DNA of 64,000 nt from JAABSQ01 sp964573705 (GTDB taxonomy: Bacteria; Desulfobacterota; Desulfobacteria; Desulfobacterales; Desulfococcaceae). Made by a program: the position numbers and the translations under genes. The stretch is from assembly GCA_964573705.1 (NCBI GenBank), contig CAZNLT010000003.1, positions 9,653 to 73,652 of the forward strand. Direction: 5' to 3'. The notes beneath the pieces were generated by a model. The model had not been told where the DNA came from. It ran no database searches and was given only the letters and a program-made list of their open reading frames with translations. Positions 1 to 9,391 of this stretch are shown here, piece after piece. Position 1 is the stretch's first letter, and each line of letters opens with the position of its first letter.

Positions 1-1
1 C

Positions 2-610
2 TGGCGGTTCTGCACCCGGGAAACCACCCAACCCCGGCCGGCTCCGCCCCCGGATGCCGGCAACACCATCTGCCGGGCCATCGTGGACGGCCCCAACGAG
101 GACATCGACCGGATTTACATGATCCTGCTCTGCGCCTTTTCGTCGGCCCAAAACCATATCTCCATCATGACCCCCTATTTTCTCCCGCCGGCCGAATTGA
201 TCGCGGCTCTCCAGGCGGCCGCCCTTCGCGGGGTCGCGGTCAACATTCTGCTGCCGGAAAAAAACAACCATCCCATCGTCCAGTGGGCCTCGGTCAATCT
301 GCTGCCGGAACTGCTGATTCGAGGGGTTCGGGTGTTCTATCAACCGCCGCCTTTTGTCCATACCAAGCTTTTTATCGTGGACAACCATTATGCCCAGGTC
401 GGATCGGCCAACCTCGACATCCGCAGCCTTCGCCTCAACTTCGAACTCATGGTCGAACTTTACGGCGCCACCGTCTCCGAAATCCTGACCCCGCATTTCC
501 AGGACCAATTGAACCGCTCCCGGGAGATCACCCTGGAAGAGGTCGAAAGCCGGTCCCTGCCGGTCAAGGTTCGGGACGCCCTCTGCTGGATCTTCACCCC
601 CTATCTCTGA
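2..610 (+). CDS. cardiolipin synthase-like phospholipase D, 3' part
   Basis: The reading frame is open from the window edge, so the 5' end, including the first HKD motif and any membrane segments, lies outside. The visible part of about 200 residues carries the second phospholipase D motif: HTKLFIVDNHYAQVGSANLD, containing H-x-K-x4-D and the following G-S-x-N. The preceding stretch MTPYFLPPAELIAALQAAAL is typical of the second half of cardiolipin synthases, which join two phosphatidylglycerol molecules at the inner membrane. The tail ends WIFTPYL, as is common in this family. The gene converges on the rhomboid gene with only 3 bases between the stops. Family assignment is firm; the exact substrate is inferred. 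Confidence 0.85.
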   Translation, partial: WRFCTRETTQPRPAPPPDAGNTICRAIVDGPNEDIDRIYMILLCAFSSAQNHISIMTPYFLPPAELIAALQAAALRGVAVNILLPEKNNHPIVQWASVNLLPELLIRGVRVFYQPPPFVHTKLFIVDNHYAQVGSANLDIRSLRLNFELMVELYGATVSEILTPHFQDQLNRSREITLEEVESRSLPVKVRDALCWIFTPYL

Positions 611-613
611 TGC

Positions 614-1582
614 CTACATCGGGCGGATTCGCACGGTGAGAAAGACATCCCCCCGTCCGCCGTCGCCGGTGATCTTGCCCAGGCCGGCCATCCGCAATTT
701 GTCTCCGTCCTCGCTTCCCGGCGGCGCCCATACCTGAAACAGGCGGCGCTGAAAGCCCCAGGGAATATTGACCAGTTTTTTGGCGCCGATCCTGGCCTCA
801 TGGGGGGTCACCGTCAGGGTACCGTAGAGGTGGGGGTCATCCCCCGGGCCGGACGGCCGAATCACCTGAAGATGATGGGTTTTCTTTCGTTCCGCCAATT
901 GCCGGGTCCGGCGGGAAATGCCCAGGGCGGGCACCCGGTGGAAGAGCTTCAGAAAGAGCACCCCGAAGACGAAACCACCGACATGGGCCCACCAGGCGAC
1001 CCCGGTCACAGACCCGCCGGCGGCGCTCAGGAATTGGAGCAGGAACCAGAACCCGAGAAAGAAAAAGGCCGGAATCTCCACGAAAAAGGGGATAATAAAT
1101 ATGGGGATCAAGGTCAATACCCGGGCCATGGGATGCAGAATCAGATAGGCCCCCATCACCCCGGCGATGGCGCCGCTGGCGCCGATCACCGGCATGTTGG
1201 AGTGGACATTGAGGAGCATGTGGGCCGCTCCCGAAGCCCATCCGCAGGCCAGATAGAATCCCAGGTACCGGACCGACCCGAGGTGGTCTTCCACATTGTC
1301 GCCGAAGATGAACAGAAACCACATATTCCCCAGCAGATGCCAGAACCCGCCGTGGAGAAACATGAAGGAAATAAAAGAAAACAGCTGTTGCCCGGTGCTG
1401 AAATAGGCGCCGATCTCGGGAATCGAATACCGCGCCGGCACCAGTCCATAGATATAGACGAACCGGGCCAACTCTCCGCCCCGGGTCAGCTGAATCAGAA
1501 AACAGAAGACATTGATTCCGATCAGGGAATAATTGACGACCGGCACGATTTTGGATTCGGTGGTGTCGCGAATCGGAATCAT
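614..1582 (-). CDS. rhomboid protease fused to a DnaJ C-terminal-type domain
   Basis: The protein is 322 residues. The first ~230 form a rhomboid intramembrane serine protease with about six hydrophobic segments. The catalytic serine is in GASGAIAGVMGAYLILHP and the partner histidine in AWWAHVGGFVFG; HGGFWHLLGNMWFLFIFG is the conserved early segment. The last ~70 residues (from HLYGTLTVTP to GRGDVFLTVRI) match the substrate-binding C-terminal domain of DnaJ/CbpA chaperones: conserved PPG, GDKLRMAGLGK and GRGDVFL blocks. No J domain is present. The start ATG overlaps the stop of the upstream dynamin-like gene (ATGA), so translation is probably coupled. I infer that the chaperone-like tail presents clients, perhaps the neighbouring GTPases, to the protease. 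Confidence 0.85.
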   Translation of the reverse strand: MIPIRDTTESKIVPVVNYSLIGINVFCFLIQLTRGGELARFVYIYGLVPARYSIPEIGAYFSTGQQLFSFISFMFLHGGFWHLLGNMWFLFIFGDNVEDHLGSVRYLGFYLACGWASGAAHMLLNVHSNMPVIGASGAIAGVMGAYLILHPMARVLTLIPIFIIPFFVEIPAFFFLGFWFLLQFLSAAGGSVTGVAWWAHVGGFVFGVLFLKLFHRVPALGISRRTRQLAERKKTHHLQVIRPSGPGDDPHLYGTLTVTPHEARIGAKKLVNIPWGFQRRLFQVWAPPGSEDGDKLRMAGLGKITGDGGRGDVFLTVRIRPM

Positions 1583-4089
1583 GACCGATTCTCCAGGCCC
1601 TTTTCGGACGAATCGAATTCGGGCAGGCCGGCCTCGACCCGGGCGGTAAACCCCTGAAGCCTGACCCGAAGGGGCCGAATTCGGGTTTCCCGCACCCGGC
1701 GGGCCGTTTCGGCCACCGCCAGGCGCACCTCCCGGCTGCTTTGAAAATCCCGCTCGGCCTGGTCTTTGCGCACCGCAAACACTTTTTCCGGCTTGTTGAC
1801 GGCGGCACGGAACACTTCGGCATACAGGGATCGAATGTTTCCCACGAATCCGCGGAACTCCGCCTTGACATCCTCCTGAATCTCCATAAACAGCATCTCG
1901 ATGGCCGGAGTGAGTTTTCGCTGAATCTCCCCGCGAAGGCTTTTTTCGATCATCCCCCGGGTCAGAAGGACCAGAATGATATTGACCAGGAAAACCACCA
2001 CGGTGGCGATGCGGATCCAGAAAAGCCGGGTGATCAGCATATAGACCGCCACCAGCAGGCCGGAGGTGGCGGTGAAGATGCCGGTCATGCCGCCGGCGGC
2101 CAGCAGCGCGTTGTACCGGACGTTTTCCAGGGCGTGATCCCGGTCCAGCTCCCGCAAAATGGCGGCGGTGTCCAGCGCCAGGTCCCCGGAGAACTCCGGC
2201 AGTCCGATCCCCTGAAGAAAGGCCATTTCCGAAAGGTCCGAGGCATCCCACACCTGTTTCAGGTCCCGGCTGATTCCCTGAACCCGTTTGACCAGGTGGC
2301 GGCGATAGAGGAGGTTTCCCCCGTCCCGAATTTCCGACACCCACCCGTTGATGGTTTCGGTGAAGCAGGCGTCGATCTCGGCCTTGATGATGGCGGTGAT
2401 CTTGTCTTTGAACCGTTCCCGAACCAGAAGGGAGAGGGACATCTTTCCGATGACTTCGCTGTAGATGCGGTCTCCGATCTTCTGAATCAGGCCGGGCTGC
2501 CGATCCGCCAGCCGGGTCCAGATATCGTCTGCCAGAACGTAATCGGGACCGGTCTCTTCGATGCGATCCAGAATCCGGACGCAGTCTCCTTTGAATTTTC
2601 GAAGCGCGGTTTCGGTTTCCGCCACCTGCCGCCGAAACTCCCGCTCTTTTTGAAAGGCGCCGTGCTCGCGGCTGCGCAGGGCCCCCTCGGCCTCCAGAAG
2701 GCTGCCGGCGGCCATTCGGGCCCCGTTGTCGATGAGAATGGCTCTAGCCCGTTTGCGGACCACCGTCTCCGCCACCATGTCCAACAGCCGGTCGATGCCG
2801 CTGAGACGGCGAACGCGGGCTAAAATATCCGGATTCCAGGTCTCCTCCCGAAGGTCCGCATCGATCTCCTCGTCTTCGGGGCCCTGGGGATCCAGGAGCG
2901 CCACCTGCCGGCGAATCGTTTTTCGAAGCCGGTCTTCCTCGATATCCGGACGGACCGCCGCCGAAGCCCCGTTCATCCGCGCCATAGCCTGCACGGTCCG
3001 CAGCCCCAGCAGGGCATGAAACAGGGTCACCTCCCGGTCCTGAATATCGAACCCGTGATGGGACAGGGCGGAGATGCTGGCATTCAGAATCCGCCGGCTG
3101 TCGGCCAGGGTATGGGCCCGCATGTTGCATCCGAAAAAAAGCTTATGCCCCATGCCGTTTTTTTGAATGAACTGAAGGGCGTTGAGGTCCGAGAGCTTCA
3201 GGGTTTTGGACCCGTCGAAGAGATAGAGCACGGCGTCGGCGTTGAACATGGCCCGGCGGGCCACCTCGGTATCCCACCGGCTGGCGAACAGCCCGGGACA
3301 GTCGGTCAGAACACACCCCAACCGCCCCAGGTTCGGGGAGTGGAGCTTGAGCCGGATTCGGGCGATGAAGACAAAGACCACCTCATCGGCCCGAAACCGA
3401 TCCGGGTCCCGGTCCAGCCACCGCTCCTCCCAATCCGGGGGAAAAGCGGCCAGTCCCCGAACCTCCTCAGGGGAGAACCGGCGCTTTTCCCGCAGCCGAA
3501 TCAGTTCTTCATGGGCATGAAAGCGGGCGATCAGGGAGGCGATGCGAAGCACGTCCAGAAGCCCCTTCTGTTCCGGATCATATCCGCTCCGGTTCCGCTT
3601 CCAGACCGCCCACTCCGCATCTACGGCCCGAGCCGTCAAATCCCGGTCGGCAACCGAATCCAGATCGAGGAGATCGGGCAGTTCGGCCGCCGTGGCGCAT
3701 TCGAACCGGGCCGGAGCGAGATTTTGAAGATGGGGCAGCAGCAGGTCCGAAAACCCGGCCGCCAGTTCTCGGGGGGTTCGCCACTCGATCTCGGCCGATT
3801 CCGGGGCCTGCGGGTCGGCCAGGTTCTGAGCGGACAGGATACACCCGCTGGTCTTGATGCCGGCCCCCACCGGACTCAGCTCCCGTCCGTCGCACAGGGC
3901 GTTGAAGGTAGTGGATTTCCCTCCCTGAAATTCCCCGGCCAGAACGATCTCGAACTGATCCTCCAGGGTTTTGCGGCGCACCCCCTGCAGCAGGCTTCGG
4001 GTGTCCTCGTTTACCGACTCCAGGGCCACCGCTTCGGACAGAAGGTCGATCAGTTCATCCCGGCATCGCTGATAGGTATCGGGGGTCAT
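1579..4089 (-). CDS. dynamin-like GTPase C, membrane-anchored
   Basis: This 836-residue protein has a large GTPase domain at its N terminus: P-loop GEFQGGKST at residues ~52-60, switch I threonine in GIKTSGC near 80, and switch II DCPG in CVLTDCPGLFAS. A long helical region follows. A hydrophobic pair of segments at ~659-715 (within LLVAVYMLITRLFW and TVVVFLVNIILVLL) would insert in the membrane, and a helical tail follows. This is the layout of bacterial dynamin-like proteins, which remodel or fuse membranes. It overlaps the preceding GTPase gene by 4 bases and the rhomboid gene by 4 bases, so the three are one translational unit. The precise role is unknown. Confidence 0.85.
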   Translation of the reverse strand: MTPDTYQRCRDELIDLLSEAVALESVNEDTRSLLQGVRRKTLEDQFEIVLAGEFQGGKSTTFNALCDGRELSPVGAGIKTSGCILSAQNLADPQAPESAEIEWRTPRELAAGFSDLLLPHLQNLAPARFECATAAELPDLLDLDSVADRDLTARAVDAEWAVWKRNRSGYDPEQKGLLDVLRIASLIARFHAHEELIRLREKRRFSPEEVRGLAAFPPDWEERWLDRDPDRFRADEVVFVFIARIRLKLHSPNLGRLGCVLTDCPGLFASRWDTEVARRAMFNADAVLYLFDGSKTLKLSDLNALQFIQKNGMGHKLFFGCNMRAHTLADSRRILNASISALSHHGFDIQDREVTLFHALLGLRTVQAMARMNGASAAVRPDIEEDRLRKTIRRQVALLDPQGPEDEEIDADLREETWNPDILARVRRLSGIDRLLDMVAETVVRKRARAILIDNGARMAAGSLLEAEGALRSREHGAFQKEREFRRQVAETETALRKFKGDCVRILDRIEETGPDYVLADDIWTRLADRQPGLIQKIGDRIYSEVIGKMSLSLLVRERFKDKITAIIKAEIDACFTETINGWVSEIRDGGNLLYRRHLVKRVQGISRDLKQVWDASDLSEMAFLQGIGLPEFSGDLALDTAAILRELDRDHALENVRYNALLAAGGMTGIFTATSGLLVAVYMLITRLFWIRIATVVVFLVNIILVLLTRGMIEKSLRGEIQRKLTPAIEMLFMEIQEDVKAEFRGFVGNIRSLYAEVFRAAVNKPEKVFAVRKDQAERDFQSSREVRLAVAETARRVRETRIRPLRVRLQGFTARVEAGLPEFDSSEKGLENRS

Positions 4090-6074
4090 TCAATCCGCTC
4101 CTCCAGCATCCCCTCCAGCCGGGCCCGGGTTTCCCGCAGCAGGGCCTTTCGTTCAGCATCGGCCGGCCCCGGGACGGCCTTTTCGAGGCTGCCTCGAACC
4201 ACGGCGAGCTGCCCCTCGAGATAGTCGTTCCATTCGGACAATAGGGTATCGGTGATCTCCTGAAACCGGCCCTCGATCATGTCGGGGAGTTCCTCCCGAA
4301 GCTGTTCGAATTGGGTGGTCAGGGCGTCCTTGATCTTCCGGCGCAGGACCGCCCCGGCCACCGCCGCCGGCAGCATGCGATTGAGATAGGGAATGTACTG
4401 GGCCAGAATTCGAATCAGAATATCCGCCAGGGGGCCGAAGGGGCCGAACCGTGCAAACAGCAGAATATCCACCGCCAGGACCGCAAAGGGGGGAATTCGG
4501 GAGAGCACCCCGGCATCGATGTGCAGTTCCCGGCTCATTTCCGACTGCCAGGGGTTCAGAATCAGCTGGCTTTTCACCCCGTACCGCCGGACCAGGTCGC
4601 GAATCTCTTCCTGAGCCGCCGCCTCCCGGCGGACGAACACCGCTTCCAGTTCCCGGCCTAAGATCCGCCGACCGTTTTCTAAGCGGCTTTGCAGCTCTTC
4701 AAGCCCTTCGCAGGCTTCAAACCCGGCCGCGTATTCTTGGCCGATCCGCCGAAGCTCGCCATCCACATTCCGAAGAAATGCGTTCTGCACCTTCCGCAAT
4801 TCTTCCTTGAATTCGTTCGCCAGGCGCTCATGGGCCAGGCGCATTTCCGCTTCTTTGGCCCGGACCTCGTTCCGCAGCCGGGAGCGATCCGATTCGCTCT
4901 TTTCCAGGGCGCTGAGTTCCCCGGAGCATCGGGCCTGGGCCAGGCGGACCTGCTGCTGCCGGACATGGCTCGCCTTTTCCACCCGGGCGGGCCGAACATT
5001 TCGCCGAATGAAATCGATCAGCCGGGTTTCCAGGCCGGCAAACCCGGCATCGGCGGATTCGGGAAAAAAGGATACCGGGGGGGAATCCGCCGCCGCCCCC
5101 TCCTTCTCTTCGGGTTCTGATAACCGATCGCCCAGGAGATCCCGAATCACGTCTCCGGCCTTTTGGCGGCTCTGATCCAAGGTGGGCATAGCCGGGCCGG
5201 CGCTCTTTTCCACCCGCGCCTTGAAACCCATTGTCCGGTCCGGTTCGGCCGTCCGGCGTCTTCGAATATCGACCATCTCCACCGGGACCGACTCCCGGCC
5301 CAGAGAGGCGAGCTGGTGGACGATGTGGGTGTGAAGCCGCTCCCGTTCCAGTTCGGTCAGTTCATGGGTGCGAGGATCATAGGTGACCACCGCCACCGCC
5401 CGGGTGATTCCCTGACTGAAGACCCGGCTGGAAAGAAATTCCAGCTCCACGCTGGAGAGCCCCTTGGCGGCGGTGACGAAAATCACCAGATCGGCTTCGG
5501 GAATAATCCGGTAGGTGGCGGCGATCACCGCGGCATTGAGGGTGTTGATGCCCGGGGTGTCGAACAGGGTCAGGCCGTCCAGTCCATCCGCCGGCCAGAC
5601 CAGCCGGACCCGGGCGGTGTCCTGGGCCAGCCGGGTTCGGCCTTCGGCCGTTTCCGCCGAGGTGTGGGACCGGATCTGCTCCGGAGAGGGGTTGTCGATG
5701 CGGATCGGTTCGCCTTCCCCGATCCGCCATGTCAACCCGGAGGATATCTGGGGACCGGAGGCTGCCTTTTCCTCAAAAATATCGGAGGAATCGGCTGCTC
5801 GGGTGGCGTAGGGGATCACCTCCAGCCGTTTTTCAGGTCCGTACCGAATTTCGGTCACCACGGCGGTGGCCTCCATAATATCGGTAAACAGGAGATCTTC
5901 CTTGAGAAACACCCGGTTGATGAGGGTCGATTTGCCGGTCTTGAACTCGCCCACCACCGCGATTCGGTAGGACTCGGCCGACAGCGCCTCCTTTTCCCGG
6001 GCGAGTCGCTCGGCGATGGCGTCATACCCGAGTTTCCGAATCAGATCGACCGCCTGCTGAAGTCGTTCCATCAT
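4086..6074 (-). CDS. dynamin-like GTPase B, membrane-anchored
   Basis: The 662-residue protein has P-loop GEFKTGKST at residues 42-50, a switch I threonine in EATAVVTEI near 70, and switch II FDTPGINTLN at ~171-180. The classical NKxD specificity motif is not clear; VVTYDPRTH occupies that position. A hydrophobic stretch in the last third (around FAVLAVDILLFARFGPFGPL and IPYLNRMLPAAVAGAVL) looks like a membrane hairpin, with helical stalk regions on both sides. The start is ATGATG, with an AAGGAG sequence 12 bases upstream. It sits between two other GTPases of different length and sequence, suggesting a hetero-oligomeric dynamin-like machine, as in known paired bacterial dynamins. Confidence 0.85.
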   Translation of the reverse strand: MMERLQQAVDLIRKLGYDAIAERLAREKEALSAESYRIAVVGEFKTGKSTLINRVFLKEDLLFTDIMEATAVVTEIRYGPEKRLEVIPYATRAADSSDIFEEKAASGPQISSGLTWRIGEGEPIRIDNPSPEQIRSHTSAETAEGRTRLAQDTARVRLVWPADGLDGLTLFDTPGINTLNAAVIAATYRIIPEADLVIFVTAAKGLSSVELEFLSSRVFSQGITRAVAVVTYDPRTHELTELERERLHTHIVHQLASLGRESVPVEMVDIRRRRTAEPDRTMGFKARVEKSAGPAMPTLDQSRQKAGDVIRDLLGDRLSEPEEKEGAAADSPPVSFFPESADAGFAGLETRLIDFIRRNVRPARVEKASHVRQQQVRLAQARCSGELSALEKSESDRSRLRNEVRAKEAEMRLAHERLANEFKEELRKVQNAFLRNVDGELRRIGQEYAAGFEACEGLEELQSRLENGRRILGRELEAVFVRREAAAQEEIRDLVRRYGVKSQLILNPWQSEMSRELHIDAGVLSRIPPFAVLAVDILLFARFGPFGPLADILIRILAQYIPYLNRMLPAAVAGAVLRRKIKDALTTQFEQLREELPDMIEGRFQEITDTLLSEWNDYLEGQLAVVRGSLEKAVPGPADAERKALLRETRARLEGMLEERIE

Positions 6075-6179
6075 GGCTGGTTCAGTCTCCTTTTGAATTC
6101 GAAACAGGAAAACGGGGGTTCCTCACCTTATAATCAACAGGTAAGGACGCGTCGAAAAAAATGCAAGCGGCCAACCGCT

Positions 6180-8492
6180 TTACGGCAGAACGACCTCCAG
6201 ATCCCGAAGGGACTGACGGAAGGCCCGAATGCGTTCGGATTCCGCCCGAATCCGGCCCATGGAGGCGGCCAGAAGCCGGCCCCGGCAGCGATACAGCAGG
6301 GTGCGCCACTCCTGCTCCGATTCGGGGCTGAAGCAGAGCCGCACCCGGCAGTCCCGCATGAAATCGTCGGCGATCCGGCGGGGCAGATAGCGCTCGTTGC
6401 CGAGCACCGATTGTACCGCGAAGAGGGCGTTTCCGCCGATCTTTCGAAGCATCGCATGGTCCTTTTCCCGGGAGTCGGTGACCGGCGGGTGTCGGTGGGT
6501 GTCGAAGGCGGCCAGTCGGCCGGTGTCGCCGTTGTTGGCCCGAACCATATCGGTCAGCCGATTCCAGGCCTCGGCATCCTCGTTCCAGAGGGTGGGATCG
6601 CAAAAATCGACAGCGGCCCGAAGTTCATACCGGATCACGTATTTGAGATTGCGGGGCAGATCCAGGGTTTCCCGCAGCACCTCCAAGACCGGGCTTCCGG
6701 AGGCCTCGGCCGGCCGGTCGGCGGCCAGCTGATCATACAGGCGCCGAAGCCGCTCCCCGGCGGTCTCCCCTTCCAGAAGCGGGTCGAGGCCCGCCTCGGA
6801 AAAGACCCGGACCAGCCGGTCCTGCATAATGGGCCCGAACTCCTGAACCTCGCTGGCCAGACGGTTGACCAGCCTGGAAAGAAAAACGCTCAGGGTCCGC
6901 ATGCCGTTGGGAATGGGATTTTCCCCCAGGTGCTTGACCACATACTCCTCCAGGGCCTCGGCCGGCGGAATCTGCTCCTGAACGGCGGCGGCCTCTTCGG
7001 CGAAAATGGCGCCCAGGGCCGACTCGGACTCCCGAATCCGATCGTCCTCCAGGATGTCCCGAGTGGACCGGTCCAGGGCGGCCACCAGTTCGGTCCAGAA
7101 TCCGGTATCCCGGGCCCCGGCATACCAGTGGAACCACCGGTGAAAGGCGTCGGTCTCCTGGTCCTGAAGCCCGGCGTCGGAGGGGTGGCTTTTGGCCAGG
7201 GTGTCATGAAGCAGGCGGGCCCGGGCCTGAAGGTGCTTCAACCGGGCCCCCAGCATCTGAATCACCTGGTCGTCCTGGTCGGCCAGGTGGCGGCCCAGGT
7301 GTTCGTTCACCCGCTCCATCAGGGCGGCGGCATCGGTTTCTTGGATCGCCTCGTATGGGCCGATGAACAGGTGGCGGGGAACCCCGGCGTCGGTCAGGTA
7401 TTTCCGGTGGATTTTGATATTCTCCCCCTCCGGGTCGACCCGCCGGTCCCAGTTGAGGACAAAGAGCATCCGGTTCATCAGATCGATTTCGTCCGACTGG
7501 CGGGAGACCGAATCCCAGAAATGGTGAAAGCTTTCCCCGGGCGAGGGATTGGCCCCCGGGCGGCTGGCCACCACCAGAAGGTCGGTTTCCCGGGCGATGG
7601 TCGCCAGGGTCATGTCCCGGGCCCGGCGGTTGGGGTCGTCCACGCCGGGGGTATCGATCCACCGCAGATGGGCGGATCCCCCCTGGAACCGGCCGTAGAT
7701 CCGGCAGACCCGCACCGCCGCCACCCGGGCCAGGTGCCGCCCCCGGTCGTCCCGGTCGTCGGATTCATCGGAATCGACTTCGGCCCGCCGGTAGGAGACC
7801 CACTCCCGCAATTCGGATAGGGGCCGATGCAGCAGGGGCGGGCTGCCCAGATTGCGGCGGCATTCCGAATAATGTTCCTGAAGCAGGCGAAGATCGTTCA
7901 GCAGCTTGAAGGCGGTGGTGCCGCCGGGCACCGCCTCGGCCGGCGGAAGGGTCAGCGCCGGAAACCCCGACCCGGAGGTCGGCGGCGAAAAGGTCTCCGG
8001 ATAGGGGTCGGGCAAAGAGGCGGCGATGGTCTCCACCAGCGGACGAACCACCCGCTCGAGAAATTCGGCCTCGGAATAGAATTCGAGGTCGAAATCGGAC
8101 CGCTCCTCGCTGTAATGGATTTCGCAGGCCACCGCGGTACACCGTTCGTCAAAGGCCGGCAGATCGGCGATGCCGGTGAGGGATTTCAGGAAGGTGGTTT
8201 TTCCGGCCTTTTCGAGCCCGGCGATGGAGACCGATATCAGCCCCTTTTGAAAACGCTCCTGTCGAATCCGGACCCGCTCTTCGAATACCCGGAAATCCTC
8301 GGCCAATTTTCGAATCTCTTCCCGGGCCTTCTGAAGGACGGGATCTTCCGGAAGGGTCAGCCGCTCCAGGGCGTCGAAGACCTGGTTCAGCCGCTCATGG
8401 ACCTCCCGAGAGACCCGGTGCGACTCCTGAAGGGCCTGGGCCCTTTCCTGGCGGGATGCCACAATCTCCTGGTTCAGGGACGGAATATCCAT
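6180..8492 (-). CDS. dynamin-like large GTPase A, no obvious membrane segment
   Basis: This 770-residue protein begins with ~85 residues of charged helix. The P-loop GLEKAGKTT follows at ~92-100, a switch I threonine in ERCTAVACEI near 119, switch II WIDTPGVDDPNRR at ~278-290, and a degenerate specificity loop FVLNWDRR near 345. The rest is long, charged and helical, and I see no membrane hairpin, unlike GTPases B and C. The ATG is preceded by GAGGAGG with 7-base spacing. A 105-base gap separates it from GTPase B, and it lies 48 bases after nadC. I infer that it is the soluble partner of a three-component dynamin-like system. Confidence 0.8.
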   Translation of the reverse strand: MDIPSLNQEIVASRQERAQALQESHRVSREVHERLNQVFDALERLTLPEDPVLQKAREEIRKLAEDFRVFEERVRIRQERFQKGLISVSIAGLEKAGKTTFLKSLTGIADLPAFDERCTAVACEIHYSEERSDFDLEFYSEAEFLERVVRPLVETIAASLPDPYPETFSPPTSGSGFPALTLPPAEAVPGGTTAFKLLNDLRLLQEHYSECRRNLGSPPLLHRPLSELREWVSYRRAEVDSDESDDRDDRGRHLARVAAVRVCRIYGRFQGGSAHLRWIDTPGVDDPNRRARDMTLATIARETDLLVVASRPGANPSPGESFHHFWDSVSRQSDEIDLMNRMLFVLNWDRRVDPEGENIKIHRKYLTDAGVPRHLFIGPYEAIQETDAAALMERVNEHLGRHLADQDDQVIQMLGARLKHLQARARLLHDTLAKSHPSDAGLQDQETDAFHRWFHWYAGARDTGFWTELVAALDRSTRDILEDDRIRESESALGAIFAEEAAAVQEQIPPAEALEEYVVKHLGENPIPNGMRTLSVFLSRLVNRLASEVQEFGPIMQDRLVRVFSEAGLDPLLEGETAGERLRRLYDQLAADRPAEASGSPVLEVLRETLDLPRNLKYVIRYELRAAVDFCDPTLWNEDAEAWNRLTDMVRANNGDTGRLAAFDTHRHPPVTDSREKDHAMLRKIGGNALFAVQSVLGNERYLPRRIADDFMRDCRVRLCFSPESEQEWRTLLYRCRGRLLAASMGRIRAESERIRAFRQSLRDLEVVLP

Positions 8493-8540
8493 GAAAGCGC
8501 CTCCTCTATCTGGGAATGGTTTGCCGAAAGGGAAATTGAT

Positions 8541-9380
8541 TTATGGAGCGCCGCCCCCTTGAATCCGCATGCTGAGATCCACGCTGCGGGCGGAATGGGT
8601 GAGCGCCCCCGAGGAGATGATGTCGACCCCCAGATCGGCCAGGCGGATCAGGTCCGACCGGGTGACTCCGCCGGAGACCTCCACCAGGGCCCGGTCCTGA
8701 ATCATCCCCACCGCCTCCCGAATCCCGGCCTCATCCATGTTGTCGAGCATGATCACATCGGCCCCGGCGTCCAGGGCCTCCCGCACCCCGGCCAAATCGG
8801 CCACCTCCACTTCGATTTTAGTCAGGTGAGAAGCGCCCCTGCGGGCCCGGTTCACCGCCTCGCGAATGCCGCCGCAAACGGCGATGTGGTTGTCTTTGAT
8901 GAGCACCCCGTCGTAAAGCCCCATGCGGTGGTTGTGGGCCCCGCCGACGCGGACCGCGTATTTTTCCAGGACCCGCCACCCCGGCGCGGTTTTGCGGGTG
9001 TCCACCAGCCGCACCGAACGACCCGCCAAGGCATCGGCAAAGGAGCGGACCTGGGTGGCGATGCCCGAAAGCCGCTGCAAAAAATTGAGGGCGGTCCGCT
9101 CTCCCTGGAGCAGGGTTCGCAGCCGTCCGGTCACCGTCAGCACCCCGGCCCCCGTCTCCACCCGGTCGCCGTCCTGGTAGGCCGGGGTTAAGACGATATC
9201 CCGGTCCAGGGTATGAAAAACCTGCCGCGCCACATCCAGCCCGGCCAGAACCAGGTCCTCCTTGGCCAAGATCTCGCCGGTGCCCCTGGTCTCGGGGTCC
9301 ACCAGCGAATCGGTGGTAATGTCGCCGGAACCGATATCCTCGGCCAGCCCGATGTCGATCAGGTGTTGAACGGAGTGCAT
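8541..9380 (-). CDS. nadC: nicotinate-nucleotide pyrophosphorylase (quinolinate phosphoribosyltransferase)
   Basis: The 279-residue length is normal for NadC, which converts quinolinate and PRPP to nicotinate mononucleotide, CO2 and pyrophosphate in NAD synthesis. Typical blocks are GLAEDIGSGDITTDSLV at the N terminus, GERTALNFLQRLSGIATQV, VDTRKTAPGWRVLEKYAV, GGAHNHRMGLYDGVLIKDNH, the EVEV strand, the D-x-I-M-LDNM motif, and GGV...LGVDIISSGALTHS at the end. The same frame is open further upstream, but the conserved N terminus begins at this ATG. It follows valS by 11 bases on the same strand. Confidence 0.95.
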   Translation of the reverse strand: MHSVQHLIDIGLAEDIGSGDITTDSLVDPETRGTGEILAKEDLVLAGLDVARQVFHTLDRDIVLTPAYQDGDRVETGAGVLTVTGRLRTLLQGERTALNFLQRLSGIATQVRSFADALAGRSVRLVDTRKTAPGWRVLEKYAVRVGGAHNHRMGLYDGVLIKDNHIAVCGGIREAVNRARRGASHLTKIEVEVADLAGVREALDAGADVIMLDNMDEAGIREAVGMIQDRALVEVSGGVTRSDLIRLADLGVDIISSGALTHSARSVDLSMRIQGGGAP

Positions 9381-9391
9381 GATTCTACTTT

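Noticed and set aside
5163..7820. Open frame of 885 codons on the plus strand opposite the dynamin-like genes
   Set aside because: It is antisense to two genes with clear GTPase motifs. Its product is rich in G, P, Q and H without any recognisable motif, as expected from GC-rich antisense reading.
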